In this document: positions 1 through 7,792 of the stretch, one piece after another
Layout: the number at the start of each line of letters is the position of its first letter
Numbering within the stretch: position 1 is the stretch's first letter
NCBI GenBank assembly: GCA_021773395.1
Contig: JAJFKB010000014.1
Location: 1-64,000, forward strand
Source of the DNA: Gammaproteobacteria bacterium
GTDB taxonomy: Bacteria > Pseudomonadota > Gammaproteobacteria > Pseudomonadales > IMCC2047
Direction of reading: 5' to 3'
Length of the DNA stretch: 64,000 nucleotides
The notes under the pieces: generated by a model
The model's input: only the letters and a program-made list of their open reading frames with translations
Told to the model about the DNA's origin: nothing
Database searches by the model: none
Position numbers and translations under genes: made by a program

Positions 1-96
1 GCGATTTGACATATCCTTATGTCCTGGTTTAGTGATGAGGCCGACTTAACCTCGAATCTCGTGCTCCACCGCGAAGCGGTTATGTGCAACAGCTAA

Positions 97-219
97 TTAT
101 AGAGACTCTGGCACTATATCACTTTGGCACCCTATCACGGGACCGAACGCACCATGCTCTTGTAATTTATCTTTAATACCAGTGGGTTGGAAAAACAGAG
201 GGTTTTTCTTTGCAGACAT
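97..219 (-). CDS. possible small ORF or gene remnant, 40 aa, unknown
   Basis: A 41-codon frame begins with ATG preceded by GGGAG at about nine bases and ends in TAA. The predicted peptide starts MSAKKNPLFFQPTGIKDKLQ. I do not recognise a family. It has no hydrophobic segment and no Cys pair. It could be a short real gene, or the N-terminal remnant of a longer gene cut short by the TAA. It lies downstream of the TonB receptor on the same strand, beyond that gene's terminator, so it would need its own promoter. Low confidence. Confidence 0.2.
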   Translation of the reverse strand: MSAKKNPLFFQPTGIKDKLQEHGAFGPVIGCQSDIVPESL

Positions 220-407
220 ATAGCGCCACTCCCTGATTCTTTGGGTATTCCTTTCGTTTCTTTATCATAATCCCATTACTTTAAAAATCAAGGAATTACA
301 CATTCTGCACCCGTGATATAGTGCCAACGGTCCTCTGATCCAGGCTAATACTATATAAACATCGTCAGCAATTCGGAACTCCCTAAAAGGAGTAAACGAA
401 GAAACAT

Positions 408-436
408 AAAAAGGGGGCGTTTATGGCCCCCTTGAT
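408..436 (-). terminator. Rho-independent terminator of the TonB receptor gene
   Basis: Read on the minus strand, a GGGGGC/GCCCCC stem with a short AT-rich loop is followed by TTTTTATGTTT. It lies about 20 bases past the receptor stop codon, the expected place for its terminator. Confidence 0.8.
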
Positions 437-453
437 GGTTAGCGAATCCATCG

Positions 454-2751
454 CTAAAACTGGTAAGAAACTCCCAGCGTCCAGGTTCTGGGTGGGCCAT
501 AAAATGCCAGCTCACCTGAGCCCAGGTTATAACCGCCAGTTTTGTATTCCTTATCTTCGATGTTTTTTAGATACAGGCTTATGCTCCAGTGATCATCAGA
601 GGAATACCAATTGGCGCTGGCGTCCCATAGGGTATAGGAGTCGTCCTGATCACAGCTACAGGTTACGTTGTTAAAGTTTCTTGAAGTATCCCGGTAGGTG
701 GCAGCCGTGTTCAGTGCTATGGAGCCTAAATCACCCAAATCGGCATCGTAATTGAAACCAATTTGCCCGGTCCAGTCTGGCGCGTTGAGCATTTCCCAGG
801 TATCTGAAACATCGACGCCCCCCGAAATAACCTCGATTAACTCAGCATTCATATGGCCTACTGATAGCGAGCTACTAAATGATGGCGTTAATTGGGCTAG
901 TGCCTCGATTTCGAAACCTCTGATCTCAGCGGTACCGGCGTTAACTACGTCCGATGAAAAGAAAACCGGTGGCGGCTGTGAAGTTTGCACAGTGAGCTGC
1001 ATATCGTCATAGTCCATGTCAAACAGGGTCAGGTTCAGGCGCAGTCTGTCATCGAACAGCTGGCTCTTGATACCAATTTCCAGTGTTTCTACTGTTTCAG
1101 GGTCATAGCCATTGACCACGTTTGGATTGAGTGCCGCGTTGCCCCGCATATCGAAACCGCCTGATTTAAAGCCCTCGGCATAACTGATGTAGAGCATTAT
1201 ATCTTTGGTGATCTTCCAGTCGACCTTGATTGAAGGGCTGACTTCACTCCAGCTGTCATCCGCCTCGTCGTCGCTGATGTCCGTAGAGGCTCCGAGAAAA
1301 AGATCATCTACCGGATTGCCGGCGGTGAATCCGCTGCCCTGGTTTGTTGTATAGGGAAACGAGTTACCGGTGATATAAGAGATTTGCTGAATATTGGAGT
1401 TTTTATCATCACGGGTAATACGAGCGCCCGCAGTGATGGTTATGTTGTCGGTTAAATCAAAGCTGCCATTGAGATAGGCAGATAGGCTTTCAGTATCCAC
1501 ATCACCGCCAATCGCCAGGTCAAAATGGCTGCCATCCATATAGGGCGTGTTATTGAGCACTACATCAAACGCACCGGCGGAGTTGCCTTCAAAGTAATAG
1601 ATGCCACCCACCAGTGCAAACCGGTCAGCAGAATAATTAATTTGTAATTCATGAGACTGTTGTTCGTCGGTATAGGCGGCCGGGATGTCAAAGGCATCCA
1701 GCGGCGTTGATTCAAAGTCGATAAACTGCTGTGTTTCGCCTTCGCGATCAGAGAAAACATATTTGATCGATAGGGCGTCGGTCAACGCATAGCTGGCGGT
1801 AAATGAAAAACCCTCATTTTCAACGTTGGATTTATGGGAAGTGCCGCACGCTCCGTCATAGGGGTCACGTGAAGCAAGGAACAATTCACCGGTTGCAGGG
1901 TGAGTCAAGACAGTCTGACTGGACTGAGAACCACAACGTTGATTGGAATCATCATCCGTTTTGTCCGCAGCAAACCTCAAAAAGAGTTTGTCATTAGGGC
2001 TGTACTCGACATTAAAACGATATACCAGAGCATCTTTATCATAGTTTTCTTCACTATCATTAAAGGTGCCTGTTGCGATATCGTAACCAGTGGCTACATC
2101 ACCGTAACCATCTCTATCCATCTTAGCTAAAGCTGCGCCGATAAAGAGTTGGTCTTCAATAACAGGTAGCTGGCCTGAGAGCATGATTTCCCTTTGGTTA
2201 TATGAGCCCACAGCGACTTTTATCTTGGCTGATGCATCACCTGTCATTTTCCTCGTGATGTATTTTAGGGCGCCGCCTACCGTGTTTTTGCCATAGAGAG
2301 TACCCTGTGGACCTCGCAATATTTCGATGCGCTCAACATCAAAGACTTCCATGACTGCGGCCTGCGGACGTGCATAATAGATATCATCGACGTAAATACC
2401 TACCCCAGGCTCAAACCCCCACAACGGATCCTGCTGACCCACACCACGGATATAGGCGGTCAGCGTAGAGTTGGTTGCCCGACTTTCGCGTAGCTGAGTA
2501 TTGGGAGAGCTTTTTTCCAGGTCAATTATGCTGGTAATCCCCTTGTTTTCAAGCTCCAATGCGTTGTATGCGGTGATAGAAATAGGGACTTCCTGCTGGT
2601 TTTGTGCACGCTTTTGTGCCGTGACGATGATTTCCTCCAGACTAGTGTTATTAGCCGTGTTGGCTAGCACCTGACCTGTGGTCAGACCGATACCGCTGGC
2701 TAAGGCAATAAACGCTGCAAGAGGTTTTCTGCTTAATTTAAGAATATTCAT
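454..2751 (-). CDS. TonB-dependent outer-membrane receptor
   Basis: The gene encodes a 765-residue outer-membrane active transporter energised by TonB-ExbBD; the substrate is not evident. A signal peptide spans about residues 1-30. A TonB-box-like SLEEIIVTAQKR follows at 37-48, then a plug domain with GPQGTLYGKNTVGGALKYI, then a beta-barrel ending in aromatic Phe (GVSYQF), as this class requires. The ATG is preceded by AAGG at about seven bases. It resembles the large IIVTAQKR class of receptors common in marine gammaproteobacteria and sphingomonads, often used for organic substrates rather than iron. It is divergent from an acyl-CoA ligase/hydrolase pair and shares their operator region (2946-3267), so uptake and activation of one carbon compound is a fair inference. 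The leader is about 220 bases and has a CGAGTC/GACTCG hairpin just before the ribosome-binding site. Confidence 0.92.
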   Translation of the reverse strand: MNILKLSRKPLAAFIALASGIGLTTGQVLANTANNTSLEEIIVTAQKRAQNQQEVPISITAYNALELENKGITSIIDLEKSSPNTQLRESRATNSTLTAYIRGVGQQDPLWGFEPGVGIYVDDIYYARPQAAVMEVFDVERIEILRGPQGTLYGKNTVGGALKYITRKMTGDASAKIKVAVGSYNQREIMLSGQLPVIEDQLFIGAALAKMDRDGYGDVATGYDIATGTFNDSEENYDKDALVYRFNVEYSPNDKLFLRFAADKTDDDSNQRCGSQSSQTVLTHPATGELFLASRDPYDGACGTSHKSNVENEGFSFTASYALTDALSIKYVFSDREGETQQFIDFESTPLDAFDIPAAYTDEQQSHELQINYSADRFALVGGIYYFEGNSAGAFDVVLNNTPYMDGSHFDLAIGGDVDTESLSAYLNGSFDLTDNITITAGARITRDDKNSNIQQISYITGNSFPYTTNQGSGFTAGNPVDDLFLGASTDISDDEADDSWSEVSPSIKVDWKITKDIMLYISYAEGFKSGGFDMRGNAALNPNVVNGYDPETVETLEIGIKSQLFDDRLRLNLTLFDMDYDDMQLTVQTSQPPPVFFSSDVVNAGTAEIRGFEIEALAQLTPSFSSSLSVGHMNAELIEVISGGVDVSDTWEMLNAPDWTGQIGFNYDADLGDLGSIALNTAATYRDTSRNFNNVTCSCDQDDSYTLWDASANWYSSDDHWSISLYLKNIEDKEYKTGGYNLGSGELAFYGPPRTWTLGVSYQF

Positions 2752-2945
2752 ATTGCACCTTATTTCGAGTCATTGATTGGACTCGCCTGCCAGATCGCCT
2801 GGCTGGCCCCCCCGTTGGTGGAGATCAGTGATTTGTAATTTTCTCAGAAACCTTTATCAATACACTAATCCAATGCTCTTTGATCTTGAGACCAGAATTA
2901 GGGAATAGATCGAAGGTTCTTTAACGATAAAGTCATCTTTATCCC

Positions 2946-2975
2946 ACCTAATTTCAACACATGTTGAAATTAGGT
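2946..2975. promoter_or_regulatory. operator 1: 30-bp palindrome, TTCAACA-CA-TGTTGAA core
   Basis: Two perfect 14-bp arms (ACCTAATTTCAACA and its complement) are separated by CA. The site covers roughly +1 to +30 of the predicted TonB-receptor transcript, so a bound repressor would block clearance. The symmetry is typical of a TetR-family operator, but no regulator gene is in the window. Confidence 0.7.
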
Positions 2976-2978
2976 TCA

Positions 2979-3009
2979 TAAGATATTCAACATTTGTTGA
3001 AATGTCAAG
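2979..3009 (-). promoter_or_regulatory. predicted receptor promoter with operator 2 in the spacer
   Basis: On the minus strand, TTGACA (3003-3008) is followed by a 17-base spacer and TATCTT (2980-2985). The spacer is the operator core TTCAACA-TT-TGTTGAA as read on the plus strand (2986-3001). Bases 2985-3009 recur in inverted orientation at 3243-3267. Transcription would start near 2973 and leave a leader of about 220 bases. Confidence 0.65.
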
Positions 3010-3242
3010 TGTTATGAAACACTAACGTCACTAGATTTTTTGAAGAATCAAAAATAGAGGATCGCGATTACATTGCTGACGACGGTATCGCAGGTAACAT
3101 CATGAAAAAACAAATGTTTTATAACTTTTGATACATAGGTTTATTTAAAAAACCACCATCATCTACTACTAAAAAAACACGCTACCTGTTTTGGTATTGG
3201 TGATCGATAAAGTCGGATAACGGCTTCTCGGCAAAATTCGAT

Positions 3243-3272
3243 CTTGACATTTCAACAAATGTTGAATTAATG
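3243..3272 (+). promoter_or_regulatory. predicted acyl-CoA ligase promoter with operator 3 in the spacer
   Basis: TTGACA (3244-3249) is followed by the operator core TTCAACA-AA-TGTTGAA (3251-3266) and a weak -10 (ATTAAT at 3266-3271 or TTAATG one base later). The 25-bp block 3243-3267 is an exact inverted copy of 2985-3009, so both divergent promoters carry the same -35/operator cassette. Confidence 0.6.
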
Positions 3273-3401
3273 TGGTGCCTTTATGAGAGGATCAAAAGCT
3301 GAGTGATTGAGTCAAAGCGAATGCAAGGGTAGATTTGCAATTCGCTTAGCAGACAATTTCGTTTCGCAGACAATGTCCCAAATATCTGGAGGATGTAAAG
3401 A

Positions 3402-4979
3402 GTGAAAGAGATAGAGTCCCCTGTTCCCTTGCTGCCGGAAATAATAGGGTTACATAGCAAGTGGCTGGGACAGAAGGAGGCGGCTGTATGCGCTGGTCAG
3501 CGACTGAGCTGGTCAGAATTTGGGGCGCGTATCAATGCAGTTGCGAATGGACTGATTGCGTTAGGCTTGAAGAAAGGGGATACCGTTGTCGTCTTAATGA
3601 GTAATGGTTTGCCAATGCTGGAAACCCTATTCGGTGTGATGGCAGCGGGAGGTGTTTCCGTGCCCTTAAATCTATCAGTACCTGACGAAGCGTTAAGTAG
3701 TATGATCGAGGATGCCTCGGCAAAATTTATTTTTGCCAGTACAGATCAGCAGCAACGTATTCAGGATGTGAGAGAAAAGTTAGCTCCGCGATTAGCAGCT
3801 GTTTGTGTAGCTGCCCAAAATTGTACCGATGATGCTACGGTTAAGGGCTGGATCTGTTTTGAGGAAATGGTCGTTGGCAGTTCGACGGAGTGTCCCAATG
3901 TATCCATTCTGCCGGACGACTATCTGAACGTTATCTACAGTTCCGGAACCACAGGCTTACCCAAGGGGATTGTGCATACGCATCAGGGACGGCGTGACTG
4001 GGCCTATGACCTGGCAATTGCATTGCGCTATCACGGAGGCGCCAGGACTTTGCTGACTATTGGGCTATATTCAAATATTTCCTGGGTCGCTATGTTAAGC
4101 ACAGTATTGGCAGGTGGCACTCTCATCATTCATAAGCAGTTTGATCCGGAAAGGTTTCTTGAAACCGTGGAGCAGGAAGCGGTTACGCATACGGCCATGG
4201 TGCCTATTCAATTTCAACGAGTAATCGAGGCCTATCGTAAGCGGCCGCGTAATGTTACTTCTATGCACGCGATGATGGCCTGCGGGTCACCACTGTTTGA
4301 ACAACTCAAACAGGAAATTTTTGCAGTATTTCCCTGTGGGATCGTGGAGCTATACGGGTTAACCGAAGGGATTATTACAACGCTGGAACCTGAAGAGGCG
4401 GACGGTCGATGGGCATCGGTGGGTAAGCCGCTCATTGGTACGGATATTTGTATTGTTGGAGATGATGATAAGGTAGTGCCTGATGGAGAAAGTGGTGAAA
4501 TTGTTTCGCGAGGGCGCATCAGTATGCCTGGCTATCTGAGTCGACCGAGTGCGACTCAGGAGGCGATCTGGCTCGATGAAAGAGGGCGGCAATGGTTACG
4601 GTCAGGTGATATCGGGCGCCTTGACGAGCAGGGTTATCTTTATATTGTGGATCGAAAGAAAGATATGATTTTGTCAGGGAGTCAGAATATCTATCCGCAG
4701 GATATAGAAGCTTTATTGGTAAAACACCCGGCCGTTAGTGAGGTGGCGGTGGTCGGCGCCAAGAGTCTCCGCTGGGGAGAAACGCCAGTTGCGTTTGTAG
4801 TGCAAGAACCTGGAAGCCAGACCGGTGGCGATGAGATAAGAGACTGGTGTAATGAGCGTGTTGGCAAACAGCAGCGAATTACTGAGTTAGTCTTTGTCAA
4901 TGAGCTGCCTCGAAATCCTAACGGAAAAATTCTTAAACGCGAATTACGCTTGCTGCAGGGGGATAAAGTCTATGACTGA
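3402..4979 (+). CDS. acyl-CoA synthetase (AMP-forming acid-CoA ligase)
   Basis: This is a 525-residue adenylate-forming enzyme that activates a carboxylic acid with ATP and then transfers it to CoA. The P-loop YSSGTTGLPKG is at 179-189. The A5 motif is seen as YGLTEG, the A7/A8 hinge as RSGDIGRLDEQGYLYIVDRK, and the catalytic C-terminal lysine in PRNPNGKILKREL. Length and motifs match the FadD/4-coumarate ligase class; the chain or aromatic substrate cannot be read from sequence. The start is GTG, supported by GGAGG nine bases upstream. The next gene overlaps its end by 8 bases, so the two are translationally coupled. Expression is probably gated by the operator at 3251-3266. Confidence 0.9.
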   Translation: MKEIESPVPLLPEIIGLHSKWLGQKEAAVCAGQRLSWSEFGARINAVANGLIALGLKKGDTVVVLMSNGLPMLETLFGVMAAGGVSVPLNLSVPDEALSSMIEDASAKFIFASTDQQQRIQDVREKLAPRLAAVCVAAQNCTDDATVKGWICFEEMVVGSSTECPNVSILPDDYLNVIYSSGTTGLPKGIVHTHQGRRDWAYDLAIALRYHGGARTLLTIGLYSNISWVAMLSTVLAGGTLIIHKQFDPERFLETVEQEAVTHTAMVPIQFQRVIEAYRKRPRNVTSMHAMMACGSPLFEQLKQEIFAVFPCGIVELYGLTEGIITTLEPEEADGRWASVGKPLIGTDICIVGDDDKVVPDGESGEIVSRGRISMPGYLSRPSATQEAIWLDERGRQWLRSGDIGRLDEQGYLYIVDRKKDMILSGSQNIYPQDIEALLVKHPAVSEVAVVGAKSLRWGETPVAFVVQEPGSQTGGDEIRDWCNERVGKQQRITELVFVNELPRNPNGKILKRELRLLQGDKVYD

Positions 4980-5835
4980 ATATCAGGATGTCTGGTATGA
5001 ATCCGAGGAGGGGTTATCCCTGTACGCAAGGGATTATAGCAATGAATCGTCCAAGCTAAATCTGCTTTGCATGCATGGTTTGACGCGTAATTCAGCCGAT
5101 TTTGAAGCGCTCTGCGCTTATCTGCAACCTCGCTACAGGCTCATAGTCGCGGATCAGCGGGGTAGAGGGCGCTCTGACTACGATCGTAATGCGGCTAACT
5201 ATAACCCGGGTATTTATATCCAGGATATGTTTCGGCTGATTGATAAGTTACAGCTGGATAACCTGATATTGATTGGTACTTCGATGGGCGGCTTGATGGC
5301 GATGCTGATGGCCGGGTTTTTGCCGGGTAAACTGAAAGGTGTGGTGTTGAATGACGTCGGTCCGGTGGTAGAGGTAGAGGGACTCAAGCGTATACAGGGC
5401 TATGTCGGACTCGGCGGGCCGGTAACCAGCTGGGCGGAGGCCGTTGCCCGGGTGCGTTCTATTAATGAGGCGGCTCTCCCTGATTATGATGAAGATCAAT
5501 GGCAGCATTTCGCGCGTAAACTATACCGGGAGAATGGGCAGGGTGAACTGGTGTTAAACTATGATCCGGCTATCGCGAAGATGATGAACCAGGACCAGGA
5601 CCAGGAACAGGCGGTACCTGCGGATTTATGGTTTGCCTTTGACGCACTCAAATCGATACCCTGTCTAGTCATCAGAGGGGCGCATTCGGATATCCTGTCG
5701 GGTAGCTGTGTAGAGGAAATGAGTAGACGTAAACCGGATCTGCAGGTAGCGCAAATCAGTAATCGTGGCCATACGCCAATGCTGGATGAAGCGGAATCAA
5801 TAGCAGCAATTGATCGTTTCCTGGCATCAGTTTAA
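4972..5835 (+). CDS. alpha/beta-fold hydrolase
   Basis: The protein is a 287-residue soluble serine hydrolase. The oxyanion region MHGLTRNS, nucleophile elbow GTSMGG, and a late catalytic His in NRGHTPMLDE are visible. A longer frame opens upstream, but ATG at 4972 overlaps the ligase stop codon, as in coupled operons, and its MTEYQDVWYESEEGLSLYA start fits this family. Substrates could be esters, lactones or ring-cleavage products. It is co-transcribed with the CoA ligase and may prepare or remove acyl groups for it. A short CAGGAC-type microrepeat near 5589-5606 encodes a DQDQEQ stretch, probably a surface loop. Confidence 0.85.
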   Translation: MTEYQDVWYESEEGLSLYARDYSNESSKLNLLCMHGLTRNSADFEALCAYLQPRYRLIVADQRGRGRSDYDRNAANYNPGIYIQDMFRLIDKLQLDNLILIGTSMGGLMAMLMAGFLPGKLKGVVLNDVGPVVEVEGLKRIQGYVGLGGPVTSWAEAVARVRSINEAALPDYDEDQWQHFARKLYRENGQGELVLNYDPAIAKMMNQDQDQEQAVPADLWFAFDALKSIPCLVIRGAHSDILSGSCVEEMSRRKPDLQVAQISNRGHTPMLDEAESIAAIDRFLASV

Positions 5836-5876
5836 TAGTGGGCAAACCGGGTGTCTGGAGAGATTCAAACTTGAAA

Positions 5877-6539
5877 TCAGCGTTTTCTGGCCAGAGTTAA
5901 ACCATCACCAATAGGAATCATGCTCAAATCGACACGCTCATCGTCCCGAAGTTGTTGATTAAAAGAGCGAATAGCACGGGTGTCTGCGTCTTGTTTTGTT
6001 GAATCGACGACGCTGCCTCCCCACAGTACATTATCTGCGGCTATGAGTCCGCCAGGTCGAATCAGTGTTAAGCAGCGTTCGTAGTAGTTTTGATAGTTTT
6101 CTTTGTCGGCGTCAATAAAGGCAAAATCAAACCGATCCTGCTGCCCTTCGATGAGCAATTGGTCCAGAGTCTGCAGCGCAGGAGCCAGATGCAGGCTGAT
6201 TTTGTGGGCAACTCCAGCCTGCTTCCAATAACGTCTGGCGATATTGGTCCAGCGTTCGTCAATGTCACAGGCGATAATCTGTCCATGATCAGGAAGCGCC
6301 AGCGCAACACAGAGTGCGCTGTAACCGGTAAAAACACCAATCTCAATAGTACGTTCGGCACCTAATATTTTTATCAAAAGAGCCATCAACTGCCCCTGCT
6401 CGGGAGAAATCTGCATGCGGGCGAACTCTTCCTGTGCGGTTTCTTCTTGCAGTGCGTTGAGAACCTCTTGATCTCTGACTGAAACGGACTGCAGGTATTG
6501 GTGGAGTTGAGGTGTGAGTTGAATGCTGAAATGGCTCAT
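5877..6539 (-). CDS. class I SAM-dependent O-methyltransferase
   Basis: This 220-residue methyltransferase is of the caffeoyl-CoA/catechol O-methyltransferase-like family (Methyltransf_3). The SAM-binding IEIGVFTGYSALCVALAL, the acidic loop CDID, and the family signature FAFIDADKENYQNYYE followed by GGLIAADNVLWGG are present. These carry the metal- and SAM-binding residues. The target is unknown; members methylate catechols or other hydroxyls, and many bacterial copies are orphans. It is convergent with the hydrolase 41 bases away, and I see no clear terminator between them. Confidence 0.88.
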   Translation of the reverse strand: MSHFSIQLTPQLHQYLQSVSVRDQEVLNALQEETAQEEFARMQISPEQGQLMALLIKILGAERTIEIGVFTGYSALCVALALPDHGQIIACDIDERWTNIARRYWKQAGVAHKISLHLAPALQTLDQLLIEGQQDRFDFAFIDADKENYQNYYERCLTLIRPGGLIAADNVLWGGSVVDSTKQDADTRAIRSFNQQLRDDERVDLSMIPIGDGLTLARKR

Positions 6540-6667
6540 GTGAAGCGCTCCGGTTAAGATAGCTATATTTCTAAACTATTCCGGTAAGAGGGTTTTTTGT
6601 TTCACCTGAAAGCATATAGAATGGTGGGCTTTGAGGCAATGTCTGCTGGAGTGGAACGGAATTATCT

Positions 6668-7792
6668 ATGTTAAAACGAATGCTATTGATGCTGATCTTT
6701 GTAGCCCTGTTGTTTGGTGGTGTTTTTGGGTGGAGCATGGTTAAAAAGCACTTTATGGATCAATATTTCGCCGACTTTGTGCCGCCGCCTAGAGTTGTGT
6801 CCGGAGAGTATGCTCGTGAAGAAATCTGGCAGCCTTATCTGACTGCAATCGGTACGCTAAGCGCCGTCAATGGCGTCGATTTAAGCGGTGAGGTAGAGGG
6901 TAAAGTCAAGTCCATTCAATTCCAGTCAGGACAGTCTGTCTATCAGGGTGAATTGCTGCTGGAGATTGACGATGAGGTTGAGCAGGCTAATTTGAAAAGT
7001 CTGCAGGCTAGATTGAAGCTGGCGCGACTAAATTTTGAACGCGATGAAAAACTCATAGAACGGCGCTTGACCTCTCAGGAGCAAAGCGATCGCAGTCGTG
7101 CTGAGTTTGATGAAGTGGTGGCGTTAGTCGAACAAACCAAGGCTGTTATTGCCAAGAAAAAAATTCGCGCGCCTTTTGCAGGTAAAGTAGGGATAAGAAA
7201 GGTCAACCTGGGTCAGTATCTTTCGAAAGGTGATGCGCTGACAACCCTTCAGGCGATGGATGCTTTTTATCTTGATTTCAGTCTGCCAGAGCAGGACTTC
7301 ACCAAAATCTACGTGGGTCAGGTATTAAGCTTTCGCGTAGACGCTTATCCGGGAAAGGAATTTCAGGCACAGGTTATAGCGCTGAATGCCAAAGTGGATA
7401 CCGATACGAGAAATATTCTTGTACGGGCAGAGTTTGATAACTCTCAGGCATTACTTGTGCCAGGGATGTTTGCATCCGTGAAGTTGATTTTAAATAAAGA
7501 GGACCGGCTCGTTACGCTACCGCAGACTGCTGTTACCTATACCCTTTATGGTGAAACAGTATTTAAAGTAAAAAAAGATAAGGTCGGTGCCAACACGAAG
7601 GGAGCGCTGGTTGTTGAGCGCACATCGGTTGTGACAGGAGATATTCGCGGAGACCGAGTGGCTATTAAATCAGGGATTGATGTTGGCGATCTAGTGGTTA
7701 TCGATGGCCAGATCAAGTTAAAAAATGGCACGGCCATTGCTCTAGCCAATTCTCAAATTCTGGAAGGAATGAGCGCCGATGAAATTCACTGA
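6668..7792 (+). CDS. RND efflux periplasmic adaptor (membrane fusion protein)
   Basis: The 374-residue protein is the periplasmic adaptor linking the inner-membrane pump to an outer-membrane channel. An N-terminal membrane anchor (about 5-22) precedes a lipoyl half-domain starting near GTLSAVNGVDLSGEVEG, a short alpha-hairpin with charged coiled coil, a second lipoyl half (KIRAPFAGKVGIRKVNLGQYL), and beta-barrel and membrane-proximal domains. It is closest in general features to MexH-type adaptors. It overlaps the pump gene by 14 bases, so the two are coupled. No outer-membrane factor gene is adjacent, so the pair probably borrows a TolC-like channel encoded elsewhere. Confidence 0.9.
   Translation: MLKRMLLMLIFVALLFGGVFGWSMVKKHFMDQYFADFVPPPRVVSGEYAREEIWQPYLTAIGTLSAVNGVDLSGEVEGKVKSIQFQSGQSVYQGELLLEIDDEVEQANLKSLQARLKLARLNFERDEKLIERRLTSQEQSDRSRAEFDEVVALVEQTKAVIAKKKIRAPFAGKVGIRKVNLGQYLSKGDALTTLQAMDAFYLDFSLPEQDFTKIYVGQVLSFRVDAYPGKEFQAQVIALNAKVDTDTRNILVRAEFDNSQALLVPGMFASVKLILNKEDRLVTLPQTAVTYTLYGETVFKVKKDKVGANTKGALVVERTSVVTGDIRGDRVAIKSGIDVGDLVVIDGQIKLKNGTAIALANSQILEGMSADEIH

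Larger units (their letters stand above)
1..453. other. intergenic tail with no confident gene
   Basis: Apart from the doubtful 40-codon frame at 97-219 and the terminator at 410-435, I see no supported gene here. A short GC hairpin (ACCGC-GAA-GCGGT) lies at about 68-80. The left neighbour lies outside the window. Confidence 0.5.
2752..3401. other. divergent control region between receptor and acyl-CoA ligase
   Basis: About 650 bases without a gene. It holds both leaders, the two predicted promoters and the three operators listed separately. I found no credible small ORF between the operators (3010-3242). Confidence 0.7.

Noticed and set aside
5589-5606. CAGGAC microsatellite in the alpha/beta hydrolase as a phase-variation site
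   Set aside because: Units of six bases keep the frame, and there are only about two exact copies, so slippage would not switch the gene.
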